A DNA stretch of 38,069 bases from Noviherbaspirillum denitrificans (GTDB taxonomy: Bacteria > Pseudomonadota > Gammaproteobacteria > Burkholderiales > Burkholderiaceae_D), in the NCBI RefSeq assembly GCF_002211445.1, contig NZ_LSTO01000001.1:4231337-4269405 (forward strand), written 5' to 3'. The notes under the pieces were generated by a model. That model saw nothing but the letters and a program-made list of their open reading frames with translations. It had not been told where the DNA came from and did no database searches. Position 1 is the stretch's first letter. Each line of letters opens with the position of its first letter. The position numbers were made by a program, and so were the translations under genes. This document shows, piece by piece, positions 1-8,732 of the stretch.

Positions 1-269
1 GTCGTTGTCTTGCCGCTAGCCTGCAGGTCTTCGACTAGCGGCGTACTGATCTTGCCATCAGGGCGGACCGGAACTGACTGCGACACCTCGGGATTGCGCC
101 AAACGTTGATGTTGATGGTATCGCCCGGACCAATCAGATATTCGTGCTTCGGTTCCGGTGCGTTCGCGTCGGCCATGACGCCGGTATCGGTGGCGCATGC
201 ACTGAGTACCAGCACAACACATGTCATTAAGAAACGCCCGGCCTTCCCCCTGTTTTCGATGCACATCAT
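1..269 (-). CDS. Polysaccharide export lipoprotein, Wza-like (5' part only, runs off the left edge)
   Basis: Reading the minus strand from ATG at 269 gives 89 open codons to the window edge. The N-terminus is a lipoprotein signal: basic residues at 7-12, a hydrophobic run 13-22 and a lipobox LSAC with the lipidated cysteine at residue 25. The mature part contains EYLIGPGDTININVW, the start motif of the polysaccharide biosynthesis/export domain (Poly_export, PF02563), followed by RPDGKISTPL, also typical of Wza/KpsD and the XrtA-associated export proteins. The product would be the outer-membrane export channel for the polysaccharide. An AAAGGGG Shine-Dalgarno lies about 7 nt upstream. A second in-frame ATG at 266 is possible; ATG at 227 would leave too short a signal. 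The gene is divergent from the chain-length gene, whereas in many XrtA loci the two are co-directional. The assignment is firm for the part seen. Confidence 0.88.
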   Translation of the reverse strand, partial: MMCIENRGKAGRFLMTCVVLVLSACATDTGVMADANAPEPKHEYLIGPGDTININVWRNPEVSQSVPVRPDGKISTPLVEDLQASGKTT

Positions 270-563
270 CACGTTGCCCCTTTATTGGTGTCGCCGTCGC
301 GCGGACGGATTGATATTTCCTGCTTGACTTGCCTATATCTATGGAAGGTGACGTTCCTCGGCAGGTTGCACAGGCTTTCTTTGCCTCTCCAAGCAATATC
401 TCCAGCCGTTTGCTTGTTGTCAAGCATCAACCATGTTTACCACAGGTAACGGAACCTTGCTAAATTATAATGATTGGAATCAATAATAGGTATAATCACT
501 TGACGGTGGGACACTCGTCATGGGTTCGTCAAGTCCGCAAAAGTACGAGGGAGGCTTTACAGG
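270..563. promoter_or_regulatory. Divergent intergenic region driving the export lipoprotein and the long EPS operon
   Basis: This 294-bp gap separates divergent genes, so it must hold promoters for both sides. The plus-strand half is AT-rich. It contains two perfect TATAAT hexamers, at 466-471 and 491-496, but neither has a convincing TTGACA-like partner at 16-18 bp. A strong purine-rich Shine-Dalgarno (GAGGGAGG, 548-555) precedes the ATG at 564. XrtA loci can be controlled by the PrsK/PrsR system with sigma-54, so I looked for GG-N10-GC sites on both strands and found none. Promoter positions are therefore not resolved. Confidence 0.5.
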
Positions 564-2099
564 ATGGAGCAGCTGGTAACCCAATTAATTTCCACCGCCA
601 AAGGGATCTGGAAATACCGCTGGTACTCCATGGCTGCGTCGTGGATAGTCATCCTGGTCGGTTTCTTTGTCGTCTATACCCTCCCCAATAATTACCAAGC
701 ATCCGCACGCGTGTTTGTCGACACGCAGTCAATCCTGAAACCGTTGCTTTCCGGCATGACGACCATTCCGGATGTCGAGCAGCAGGTTTCCATCATGAGC
801 AAGACTCTGTTGAGCCGTCCCAATGTGGAACGAGTGATGCGCATGGTCGACCTCGACATCAATGCCAAGTCGAACCATGATAAGGAAGCCTACGTCAGCG
901 CGCTGATGTCCCAGATAAAGATCACCGGTACCGCCAGCCACGACATCTATTCCATTACTTATGGCAACGCCGATCCGAAGCTCGCAAAAAGCGTAGTGGA
1001 ATCGCTGCTGACTATTTTTATCGAGGGCAGTTTCGGCGACAAGAAACTAGATTCTGCCAACGCAGTGCGCTTCATTGACGAGCAAATCAAGCAATACGAA
1101 GAGAAACTGGTCAGCGCCGAGAATGCGATCAAGGAGTTCAAGTTGAAGAACAGCCAGATCGTCACGCGTGGCGACGGCGATTTCGGCGGTAAGCTGGCTC
1201 AGGCGGAAGAGCAGCTCAACCAGGCGCGACTGGAATTGACAGAAGCGGAGCAAGCGCGCAATTCCATCAAGAAGGAAATTGCTGGAGAGGAACCCATCCT
1301 TGAAGGCGACCACACGCAGACTGCGACCGGTACCGTCAATCCTGAACTCGATGCGCGCATCGAAGCCCTCAATAAGACACTCGACAGCTACCGTTTGCAG
1401 TTCACCGAACAGCACCCCGACGTCATTGCGACCAAGCGCCTGATTGCCCAGCTTGAAGCTCGCAAGGCACAGGAAGCGAAGATGCGCGCGTCGAGCACGA
1501 CCATCGGCAGAAACTACAGTCCCGTCCTGCAGCAATTGAAAGTCGCGCTCTCCGACGCCGAGGCGCGCGTTGCCTCCATGCGTGCGCGCGTCGAGGAATA
1601 CGGCGGACGCGTCGCCCGCTTGAGGGCCATGAGCAGCGCGGTACCGGAAATGGAAGCGCAATTCGCCCAACTGAACCGCGACTACCAGATCAACAAGGCC
1701 AACTACGAAAAGCTGATTGCCAGCAGGGATGCGGCGAAGCTATCGGGCGATCTTAGCGCGACCACAGAAATGATGACGTTCCGGATCATCGATCCGCCCA
1801 CCGTTCCGCTCAATCCCACCGGCCCCAACCGTCCAAGGCTGTTCTCCATCGTGTTCGCCGGCGCCTTGGTCGCCGGCCTAGCCCTTGGATTCGTGCTCGC
1901 CCAGATTCGCCCGACCTTCGTCAGTCTTGCACATTTGCGCGAAGTGACCGGACTACCGGTGCTGGGCAGCGTGTCGATGAACTGGACCGAGGCTGAAAAG
2001 AGGCGCCGGAAGAAGAGCCTGTATGCGCTGACAGCCTCGTTCGCAGTGATGCTGGTGATGTCAGGTGGCGCGTTCGGCCTGCTGCTTCTGAAATCGTAG
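564..2099 (+). CDS. XrtA-associated polysaccharide chain-length determinant (Wzz/EpsF-like)
   Basis: This 511-residue inner-membrane polysaccharide co-polymerase matches the XrtA-associated chain-length family (TIGR03007 type). A first membrane helix spans about residues 21-40, followed by the Wzz motif region with VFVDTQSILKPLL at 50-62. A long charged periplasmic section with high coiled-coil character covers roughly 165-390. A proline-rich stretch (PPTVPLNPTGP) leads into a second helix at 426-447, and a third helix at 486-508 ends the protein. The proline-rich segment before the C-terminal helix is a classical Wzz feature. It lacks the fused kinase domain of Wzc; the kinase is the next gene, 88 bp downstream. 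The ATG at 564 has the best ribosome binding site nearby. Its role is to set polymer length together with the kinase and the export channel. Confidence 0.93.
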   Translation: MEQLVTQLISTAKGIWKYRWYSMAASWIVILVGFFVVYTLPNNYQASARVFVDTQSILKPLLSGMTTIPDVEQQVSIMSKTLLSRPNVERVMRMVDLDINAKSNHDKEAYVSALMSQIKITGTASHDIYSITYGNADPKLAKSVVESLLTIFIEGSFGDKKLDSANAVRFIDEQIKQYEEKLVSAENAIKEFKLKNSQIVTRGDGDFGGKLAQAEEQLNQARLELTEAEQARNSIKKEIAGEEPILEGDHTQTATGTVNPELDARIEALNKTLDSYRLQFTEQHPDVIATKRLIAQLEARKAQEAKMRASSTTIGRNYSPVLQQLKVALSDAEARVASMRARVEEYGGRVARLRAMSSAVPEMEAQFAQLNRDYQINKANYEKLIASRDAAKLSGDLSATTEMMTFRIIDPPTVPLNPTGPNRPRLFSIVFAGALVAGLALGFVLAQIRPTFVSLAHLREVTGLPVLGSVSMNWTEAEKRRRKKSLYALTASFAVMLVMSGGAFGLLLLKS

Positions 2100-2187
2100 C
2101 CGGCACAAAGCAGGGGCATCGGAACAAGGTCATTTTTTGCAGGGGCTGCGCTGGTAGCGCGGCCGGTCAATTTCTCCGGGAGGCAGT

Positions 2188-3054
2188 GTGGGAATCATCG
2201 AAAAGGCGGCAGGCAAATTGGCACAGGCGGGATCCAGCCGCCCCACACAGCCTAAAGTTGCCCAGGCAGAAGTTTCACCGCCGGCCGTCAGCACGCCTCC
2301 GGCCGCAGCCACCGCTGAAAACAAGGCACACTCCAAGAAAATCGAACTGAATCTCGCCCAGCTGCAGGAGCGCGGCATGATCACGCCGGACGGCCCGCGC
2401 TCCGGCGTTGCCGAAGAATTCCGTGCCATCAAACGCAGCCTGATCACGAATGTGCTCGAGCAAAAGAACGATTCTTCGCGTCCGAGCAACCTGATCATGG
2501 TCACCAGCGCGCTGCCTGGCGAGGGCAAGACCTTCTGCTCGATCAACCTTGCCATCAGCATCGCAATGGAGTTCGACCATACGGTGCTGCTCATCGATGC
2601 CGACGTCGCGCGCCCGTCCGTCCCTCGCCAGCTGGGCATCGAGGTAGATGCTGGCTTGATGGACGTCCTGCTCGAACCCGACCTCGATGTCGCCGATGTG
2701 ATGCTGAAGACGAACATTGATCGACTGACCCTGCTGCCATCGGGCGTCCGACATCGCCACTCGACGGAGCTGCTCGCCAGTAAGGCGATGAACAAGTTCC
2801 TCCACGAAATCGCGCACCGCTACAACGACCGAATCGTGATTTTCGATTCGCCGCCGCTGCTGCTGACCACGGAGTCGCGCGCGCTGGCCACACGCATGGG
2901 CCAGATCGTCATGGTGGTGGAGGGCGAAAAGACGACCCAGTACTCGCTGAAGAATGCGCTTCGCCAGATTGAAACGTGCCCGAACATCAACCTGATTTAC
3001 AACAAGGCCAAAGCGTTTCGGGGCTTGGAAAACTATGGCTATTACTACAACTAA
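2188..3054 (+). CDS. XrtA-associated tyrosine autokinase (BY-kinase)
   Basis: The 288-residue cytoplasmic BY-kinase matches the TIGR03018 family of exosortase loci. Residues 1-50 are a low-complexity Ala/Pro linker. The P-loop ALPGEGKT lies at 108-115, a Walker A' motif (HTVLLIDADVARP) at 131-143, and a Walker B-like IVIFDSPP near 222-229. The C-terminus carries a tyrosine cluster (Y283, Y285, Y286, Y287), the usual autophosphorylation tail. The start is GTG at 2188, with GGGAGG four bases upstream, which is short spacing. The partner is the preceding chain-length protein; together they form a split Wzc. The next gene starts inside this one (20-bp overlap), so the tyrosine-tail codons also encode the start of the beta-barrel protein. 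Confidence 0.93.
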   Translation: MGIIEKAAGKLAQAGSSRPTQPKVAQAEVSPPAVSTPPAAATAENKAHSKKIELNLAQLQERGMITPDGPRSGVAEEFRAIKRSLITNVLEQKNDSSRPSNLIMVTSALPGEGKTFCSINLAISIAMEFDHTVLLIDADVARPSVPRQLGIEVDAGLMDVLLEPDLDVADVMLKTNIDRLTLLPSGVRHRHSTELLASKAMNKFLHEIAHRYNDRIVIFDSPPLLLTTESRALATRMGQIVMVVEGEKTTQYSLKNALRQIETCPNINLIYNKAKAFRGLENYGYYYN

Positions 3055-4594
3055 AAATCGATCGCACAACGTAGTCCGCAAGCCTAACCTCCCTTTTGCG
3101 TCAGCGGTCGCGGTAGCAGTGATCCTGGCGGCGCCCGCGGCGCAGGCCGCCGAGTGGCTGATCGTGCCTACCCTCACGGTACGCGGCACTTATTCGGACA
3201 ACATACGGCTGGCGGGTCGGGGACTAGAGGAAAGCGATTTTGTGACAGAAGTCTCGCCCGGCCTGAACATCTCTGGAACCGGCCCAAACCTGAAGCTGAA
3301 CGCGCGCTACACCTTCCAGCAGTTGAACTACGCCAGAGACAGCAAAGGGGACAGCAGCTTCCACAGGCTGGATGGCGCAGCGCAGGTTCATTTGCTGAAG
3401 GACCTGTTGTCGGTCGACGGCACAGCCTCGATCAACCAGCAGGACGTCGATCTATTCGGCGCAAGCACGCTCACCAGCAGCAACTACAACGTCAACCCTA
3501 ACCGGACGACGGTACGTACTGCCACTGTCAGCCCCTACCTTCACCACACCTTCCGTGGCGTAGCGGTCGGCGAACTGCGTTATACGAAGACGCATGTCAG
3601 CACCAGCTCGCAGGCGCTGTCGAGCAGCGATATCGACGCGGTAACGCTAAGCGTGGGCAGCGATCTTTCGTCCGCGAGAACACTAGCGTGGGGTCTGCGG
3701 CACGACGCTCGTCGCACCGACCGCGCCGGCACCAGTTCCGTCGACACAAAGACCTCCACGGCGGACCTGCGCTATATGCTCACGCCACAGTTTTCGCTGA
3801 CTGCATCGGGTGGCTATGAAGACTTCGATTACGTCGTCGCGCCCGGCGAGGCTGAACCGCGCGGCACCTTCTACTCCGGCGGATTTGCCTGGCGCCCGAC
3901 CGAAAGAACAAGCCTGGCCTGGAATGTGGGCAAGCACTTCTATGGCACGACGTTCGCTCTGAACAGCACTGTTCGCAGTCGCCACACGCTCTGGCAGGTC
4001 GTCTACGATGAAAGCGTAACGAACACGCCGGCGCAGATTGCACTGAATTCGACTTCAAGCACCGCAGAGTTCCTGAACCAGCTGTTCCAGACCAGCATTC
4101 CGGATCCTGCCCTGCGGCAGCTCGCGGTCGACCGGTTCATTGCCGCCAATGGCCTGCCGTCTTCGCTGACCCGGACGATCAATTACCTGACCACGCAGTT
4201 CTTCCTGCAAAAATCCTTGCGCGCGTCCGCGGCCTTTACCGGTGCCAAAAATTCGGTCCTCTTCACGTTGACCAACTCCGTGCGCTCACCGCAGTCCGTC
4301 GATACGGGGGCCGTCAACCTGGGCGACACGCGCCAGCTAGGCGCATCGGCGTTGTGGAACTGGCGTTTCTCAGGCCGCACCAGCGCGAACTTCAGCGCCG
4401 ACCAGATCCGCAAGAAACTGCAGACCACCGGCGCGCAGGAGCGACTGACGACCTACAGGATTGGCCTCGCCCACCAGTTCCAGCCAAAGCTCCACGGTGT
4501 ACTCGAACTGCGACATGCTGTAACCGCATCGGACACCGGCTTCAACGCCTACCAGGAAAACGCGATCACGGCGTTCGTCTCGATGCAATTCTAG
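3035..4594 (+). CDS. XrtA/PEP-CTERM-associated outer-membrane beta-barrel protein
   Basis: The 519-residue protein matches the TIGR03016 family (PEP-CTERM-system outer-membrane beta-barrel, EpsL-like). The signal peptide has a basic n-region, a hydrophobic run at 21-33 and a predicted cleavage at AQA-AE after residue 38. The mature protein is made of alternating amphipathic strands (for example LKLNARYTFQQLNY), many of them ending in aromatic residues. The final residues are AFVSMQF, so a terminal Phe gives a good BAM recognition signal. It probably forms an outer-membrane pore or a secretion-associated barrel for the exopolysaccharide. It begins within the kinase gene (20-bp overlap), which suggests translational coupling. 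The start is supported by the complete signal peptide. Confidence 0.9.
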   Translation: MAITTTKNRSHNVVRKPNLPFASAVAVAVILAAPAAQAAEWLIVPTLTVRGTYSDNIRLAGRGLEESDFVTEVSPGLNISGTGPNLKLNARYTFQQLNYARDSKGDSSFHRLDGAAQVHLLKDLLSVDGTASINQQDVDLFGASTLTSSNYNVNPNRTTVRTATVSPYLHHTFRGVAVGELRYTKTHVSTSSQALSSSDIDAVTLSVGSDLSSARTLAWGLRHDARRTDRAGTSSVDTKTSTADLRYMLTPQFSLTASGGYEDFDYVVAPGEAEPRGTFYSGGFAWRPTERTSLAWNVGKHFYGTTFALNSTVRSRHTLWQVVYDESVTNTPAQIALNSTSSTAEFLNQLFQTSIPDPALRQLAVDRFIAANGLPSSLTRTINYLTTQFFLQKSLRASAAFTGAKNSVLFTLTNSVRSPQSVDTGAVNLGDTRQLGASALWNWRFSGRTSANFSADQIRKKLQTTGAQERLTTYRIGLAHQFQPKLHGVLELRHAVTASDTGFNAYQENAITAFVSMQF

Positions 4595-4610
4595 TGGAGC
4601 CAGTAGTCAG

Positions 4611-5621
4611 ATGTACGAGTCCTATTACGGCCTGTCGGCCAAGCCGTTCCAGCTGAAACCCGATCCGAGGTTCTTCTTCGGCAGCCGGAACCACAAACGC
4701 GCGATGGCCTACCTGCAGTACGGCCTGTCGCAGGGCGAAGGCTTCATTGTCATTACCGGCGAGGTCGGTGCGGGCAAGACGACGCTGGTGCGCAGCATGT
4801 TCCAGGAACTCGATTCCGAGAAGATTGTCGCGGCCCAGATCGTCAACACCCACCTGTCCTCGGAAGACACGCTGAAGATGGTTGCATCCGCTTTCGGCAT
4901 TCCACTGGAAGATGCCAGCAAGGCAGTACTGCTGACGCGCATCGAGAAGTTCCTGCGCGCGATCGACGAGCAGGGCAAGCGCGCGCTGCTGGTGGTCGAT
5001 GAAGCGCAGAACCTGAATTCGCAGACCATCGAGGAACTGCGGATGCTGTCGAATTTCCAGACCAGCGACAACTGCCTGCTGCAGACCTTCCTGCTCGGCC
5101 AGCCGGAATTCCGCAAGACGCTGATGAGTCCCGAGATGCTGCAACTGCGCCAGCGCGTGATCGCGACCTACCACCTCGGCCCGATGGACGCGGACGAAAC
5201 CCGCACCTACATCGAGCACCGCCTGCACACGGCAGGATGGAACAAGGATCCGGTCCTGCACGACGATGCCTTCGCCGGCATCCACGAATACACCGGCGGC
5301 ATCCCGCGCAAGATCAACACGCTGTGCGACCGCCTGTTCCTGATGGGCTACCTTGAGGAACTGCATGAATTCGACCGCTCCCATGTCGATTCCGTCATCA
5401 AGGATATCCAGCAGGAGTTCGACCAGTCAGCACTGGCGGCAGCACCCCAGGCGGCGCCCGCGCCGATGCTGGCGGCATCCTTCGACGCCAATGTCCAGAG
5501 CCTGGAATACATGAACGAGCGCCTCGCCCGGATCGAGCGTGCCATCCAGTCCATGATCGACGCGCTGACCAAGTTGCTGTTTTCTTCAAAGATCAAAGTT
5601 CCGGAAGAGCCCAATCCATGA
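4611..5621 (+). CDS. XrtA-associated AAA ATPase (ExeA-like)
   Basis: This 336-residue protein begins with MYESYYGLSAKPFQLKPDP, the hallmark of ExeA/GspA-like ATPases and of the XrtA-associated ATPase (TIGR03015). The Walker A motif GEVGAGKT is at 50-57 and Walker B ALLVVDEA at 125-132. A TGGIPRKINTLCDRL box near 231-245 corresponds to the sensor-2/C-terminal AAA region. The C-terminal 60 residues are Ala-rich, then possibly coiled-coil. There is no obvious membrane helix, so it is probably cytoplasmic. By family analogy it may power assembly or secretion; its exact role in XrtA systems is not established. Its stop overlaps the wecB start (ATGA at 5618-5621). Confidence 0.92.
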   Translation: MYESYYGLSAKPFQLKPDPRFFFGSRNHKRAMAYLQYGLSQGEGFIVITGEVGAGKTTLVRSMFQELDSEKIVAAQIVNTHLSSEDTLKMVASAFGIPLEDASKAVLLTRIEKFLRAIDEQGKRALLVVDEAQNLNSQTIEELRMLSNFQTSDNCLLQTFLLGQPEFRKTLMSPEMLQLRQRVIATYHLGPMDADETRTYIEHRLHTAGWNKDPVLHDDAFAGIHEYTGGIPRKINTLCDRLFLMGYLEELHEFDRSHVDSVIKDIQQEFDQSALAAAPQAAPAPMLAASFDANVQSLEYMNERLARIERAIQSMIDALTKLLFSSKIKVPEEPNP

Positions 5622-6778
5622 CCACGCCCCATGCCAGCTCCCCCGCGCAACGCAGCATTCTCTGCGTCGTCGGCGCACGCCCCAATTTCATGAAAATGGC
5701 GCCGATCATCACGGCGCTCAACGGATTGCGCTCGAAGCCCTTGGTGCGCCTGCTGCACACCGGCCAGCATTACGACGTGGCAATGAACCACCAGTATTTC
5801 GATGCGCTCGGCATTCCGTCGCCCGACATCAACCTCGAAGTCGGTTCTGCCACGCAGGCCGTGCAGACCGCCGACATCATGCGCAAGTTCGAACCGGTGC
5901 TGGATGAATACAAGCCGGCGGCCGTCCTCGTCGTCGGTGACGTCAACTCGACCATAGCCTGCGCGCTGGTGGCAACCAAGAAGGGCATCCCGGTGATCCA
6001 CGTCGAGGCCGGCCTGCGCAGTTTCGACCGTGCGATGCCGGAAGAGGTCAATCGCGTGCTGACCGACCAGATTTCGGACCTGCTGTTCACGACGGAGGAA
6101 AGCGGCAAGGAAAACCTGCTGCGCGAAGGCATCGCCGCCGAACGCATCCATTTCGTCGGCAACGTGATGATCGATACGCTGCGCAATAATCTCGCGCGCG
6201 CAGTCCCGGTGTCGAAGATCGTGGCCGACGCGGACCGTCCGCATTTCATGGAAGGCCACACGCACCACGCGCTGCTCACGCTGCACCGCCCGTCCAATGT
6301 CGACGATCCGGCCGTGCTCCGTCCGCTGCTGGAAACCGCGGTGCGCGTCAGCGAGCGCCTGCCCCTGATTTTCCCGGTGCACCCGCGCACCCGCGGCGTG
6401 ATCGAAAAATCCGGCCTGGCCGAACTCCTCAATACGCCGCGTGTGCTGCTGCTGCCGCCGATGGGCTACCTCGAAATGCTCGGCCTGATGCAGGGCGCGC
6501 GCGTGGTGCTGACCGACTCTGGCGGTGTGCAGGAAGAAACGACGGCGCTGGGCGTGCCGTGCATCACGCTGCGCCACAACACCGAGCGTCCGATCACGGT
6601 ACACGAGGGCACGAATACGATCGCCGGCACCGATCCGGAAACCATCCTGCAAGTGTTCGAGGACATCATGCGTTCGGGCGGCAAGTCGGGACGCATTCCG
6701 GAGTACTGGGACGGCAAGGCGGCCGTGCGTATCGCCGAGACCATCGAGAAATGGATGGAAAACGGTTTTCAGTGCTGA
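5618..6778 (+). CDS. wecB: UDP-N-acetylglucosamine 2-epimerase (non-hydrolysing)
   Basis: The 386-residue enzyme interconverts UDP-GlcNAc and UDP-ManNAc in the cytoplasm, supplying an amino-sugar precursor. Family motifs appear in order: VVGARPNFMKMAPI near the N-terminus, HTGQHYD, VVGDVNST, HVEAGLRSFDRAMPEE, FPVHPRTR, LTDSGGVQEE, LRHNTERP and EGTN. These cover the UDP-binding and catalytic regions, and the length is normal for the family. The ATG overlaps the upstream stop by four bases. Its presence implies ManNAc, or a ManNAc-derived sugar such as ManNAcA, in the repeat unit. No UDP-ManNAc dehydrogenase (WecC) is seen in the window, so ManNAc itself or a dehydrogenase elsewhere must be assumed. 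Confidence 0.96.
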   Translation: MTTPHASSPAQRSILCVVGARPNFMKMAPIITALNGLRSKPLVRLLHTGQHYDVAMNHQYFDALGIPSPDINLEVGSATQAVQTADIMRKFEPVLDEYKPAAVLVVGDVNSTIACALVATKKGIPVIHVEAGLRSFDRAMPEEVNRVLTDQISDLLFTTEESGKENLLREGIAAERIHFVGNVMIDTLRNNLARAVPVSKIVADADRPHFMEGHTHHALLTLHRPSNVDDPAVLRPLLETAVRVSERLPLIFPVHPRTRGVIEKSGLAELLNTPRVLLLPPMGYLEMLGLMQGARVVLTDSGGVQEETTALGVPCITLRHNTERPITVHEGTNTIAGTDPETILQVFEDIMRSGGKSGRIPEYWDGKAAVRIAETIEKWMENGFQC

Positions 6779-6803
6779 GATCAACGTTTGCCGGCAGACG
6801 AGC

Positions 6804-7652
6804 ATGACTTCGACAACGATCCACAACGCGATGACCATTGACGTGGAAGACTACTTCCAGGTCTCGGCCTTCGCGCCGCACATCCCGCGCGACAGCTGGC
6901 CGTCGCTGCCCTGCCGCGTGGAAGCGAACATCGACCGCATCCTCGGCCTGCTGGACGAACAAGGCATCAAGGCGACCTTCTTCACCCTTGGCTGGATCGC
7001 GGAACGTTACCCGGCCATGGTGCGCGACATCGTCGACCGCGGCCACGAACTGGCGAGCCACGGCTACGGCCACGAGCGCGCATCGGACCTGACCGAAGCG
7101 CAGTTCCGTGACGACATCGGCCGCAGCAAACGCATCCTGGAAGACATCAGCGGGCAAGAGGTGAAGGGCTACCGCGCGCCGAGTTTTTCCATCGGGACCG
7201 GCAACCTGTGGGCGCTGGATGTGCTGTACAGCGAAGGCTACCGCTACAGCTCCAGCATCTATCCGGTACAACACGATCACTACGGGATGCCAGACGCACC
7301 GCGTTTCGCCTTCTATCCCAAGAGTGAAGATGGCCTGCTCGAGCTGCCGATCACCACGGTGCGCCTGATGAACCGCAACCTGCCGGCCGGCGGGGGCGGA
7401 TATTTCCGCTTCTTCCCCTATGCGGTGTCGCGCTGGCTCATGCAGCAGGTCAACGAACGCGACGGGCAGCCTGCGATTTTTTACTTCCATCCTTGGGAAA
7501 TCGATACCGGCCAGCCGCGGCAGCAGAACATCGGACTGAAGACGCGCTTCCGCCACTACGTCAACCTGCACCGCACTGAAGCGCGGCTGCAAGCACTCAC
7601 GCGCGACTTCAAGTGGGGTCGCATGGATCACATCTTCCTGGCGAAACAATGA
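6804..7652 (+). CDS. XrtA-associated polysaccharide deacetylase
   Basis: I place the start at ATG 6804 (282 residues). An open frame continues upstream to 6525, but that stretch lies inside wecB and has no domain character. An ATG at 6831 is the alternative; neither has a strong Shine-Dalgarno. The motif TIDVEDYF (11-18) replaces the usual TFDDG of NodB deacetylases and is typical of the XrtA-associated family (TIGR03006). The zinc ligands SHGYGH are at 85-90 (H86, H90), followed by YRAPSFS and a C-terminal FYFHPWE. The family is expected to remove N- or O-acetyl groups from the polymer or its precursor. No signal peptide is visible, so action on lipid-linked precursor at the cytoplasmic side is possible. 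Its stop overlaps the next ATG. Confidence 0.92.
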   Translation: MTSTTIHNAMTIDVEDYFQVSAFAPHIPRDSWPSLPCRVEANIDRILGLLDEQGIKATFFTLGWIAERYPAMVRDIVDRGHELASHGYGHERASDLTEAQFRDDIGRSKRILEDISGQEVKGYRAPSFSIGTGNLWALDVLYSEGYRYSSSIYPVQHDHYGMPDAPRFAFYPKSEDGLLELPITTVRLMNRNLPAGGGGYFRFFPYAVSRWLMQQVNERDGQPAIFYFHPWEIDTGQPRQQNIGLKTRFRHYVNLHRTEARLQALTRDFKWGRMDHIFLAKQ

Positions 7653-8728
7653 GTTCGATTATCGAAGTCGCCGTCGAGCGGCGGAACGCGCCGGCAGCGG
7701 CAGCGCCCGTAGTCAAATTGATGGACGCGGGCGATGCGGCCCGCTGGGATGCCTTCGTCGAAGCCTGTCCGGAAGCCACCTTCTTCCATCGCGCCGGCTG
7801 GCAATCGGTCATCGAGCGCGCCTTCGGCCACAAGACATGGTTCATGTATGCGGAAGCCGGCGGCAGAATCCAGGGCGTGGTGTGCCTGGCTGAAATCAAG
7901 AGCCGCCTGTTCGGCCATACGCTGAGTTCCCTGCCCTTCTGCGTCTATGGCGGGATCGCCGCCGACAACGACGCCGCGCGCGAGGCGCTCGACAAGGCCG
8001 CGCAAGAGCTTGCCCGGCAACTGGATGTCGGCCAGCTCGAATACCGCAACCTGCAACCACGCCACGCGGACTGGCCTTCGAAGTCGCTGTATGTGACGTT
8101 CCGCAAGGAGATCCTGCCCGACGTCGAACAGAACATGCTCGCCATCCCCAAGAAGCAGCGGGCAATGGTGCGCAAGGGGATCAAGGCCGGCCTGCAGAGC
8201 GAGATCGATACCGATGTCGAACGCTTCTTCCGCGCCTACTCCACCAGCGTGCACCGGCTGGGCACGCCTGTGTTTTCCAAGCGCTACTTCAGCATCCTGC
8301 TGGAGACCTTCGGCAAGGATGCCGAGGTGCAGACCATTACCCTGGACGGCCGCATCATTGCCAGCGTGCTGAGCTTCTACTTCCGCGATGAAGTTCTGCC
8401 CTATTACGGCGGCGGCATGGCAGAGGCGCGCGACGTGGCGGGCAACGACTTCATGTACTGGGAACTGATGCGCCGCGCCTGCGAGAAGGGAGTCAAGGTC
8501 TTCGATTTCGGCCGCAGCAAGGTCGGCACCGGCGCCTTCGACTTCAAGAAGAACTGGGGTTTCGCGCCGCAGCCGCTGCACTACGAATACCAGCTGGTCC
8601 GCTCGACCACGGTTCCGGACAACAATCCACTGAGCCCGAAATTCCAGCTGTTCATCAAGATCTGGCAGCGCATGCCGTTGGGCCTGGCCAATGTGCTGGG
8701 GCCGCATATCGTCAAGAGCCTGGGGTAA
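7649..8728 (+). CDS. FemAB-family protein, XrtA/PEP-CTERM-associated
   Basis: The start at ATG 7649 (ATGA overlap with the deacetylase stop) gives 359 residues; the open frame extends 12 codons further upstream but only within the neighbour. The body looks like the FemAB/GNAT-type TIGR03019 family: an N-terminal subdomain with FFHRAGWQSVIERAFGH, a central KKQRAMVRKGIKAGL basic segment, and a second subdomain with YWELMRRACEKGVKVFDFGRSK and GAFDFKKNWGFAPQPLHY. FemAB proteins transfer aminoacyl groups from aminoacyl-tRNA, while BioF2-like relatives use acyl donors. The donor here is unknown. Aminoacylation of the polymer or of its lipid carrier is a reasonable inference. The protein is cytoplasmic, with no signal or membrane segment. 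Confidence 0.9.
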   Translation: MSSIIEVAVERRNAPAAAAPVVKLMDAGDAARWDAFVEACPEATFFHRAGWQSVIERAFGHKTWFMYAEAGGRIQGVVCLAEIKSRLFGHTLSSLPFCVYGGIAADNDAAREALDKAAQELARQLDVGQLEYRNLQPRHADWPSKSLYVTFRKEILPDVEQNMLAIPKKQRAMVRKGIKAGLQSEIDTDVERFFRAYSTSVHRLGTPVFSKRYFSILLETFGKDAEVQTITLDGRIIASVLSFYFRDEVLPYYGGGMAEARDVAGNDFMYWELMRRACEKGVKVFDFGRSKVGTGAFDFKKNWGFAPQPLHYEYQLVRSTTVPDNNPLSPKFQLFIKIWQRMPLGLANVLGPHIVKSLG

Positions 8729-8732
8729 GCGC

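Noticed and set aside
491-496. TATAAT as a definite -10 box of the EPS operon
   Set aside because: A perfect hexamer, but there is no acceptable -35 at 16-18 bp; the same holds for the hexamer at 466-471. Kept only as part of a general regulatory region.
5348-6838. 496-codon minus-strand frame opposite wecB
   Set aside because: Antisense shadow, rich in Arg/His/Gln without motifs; wecB on the plus strand is unmistakable.
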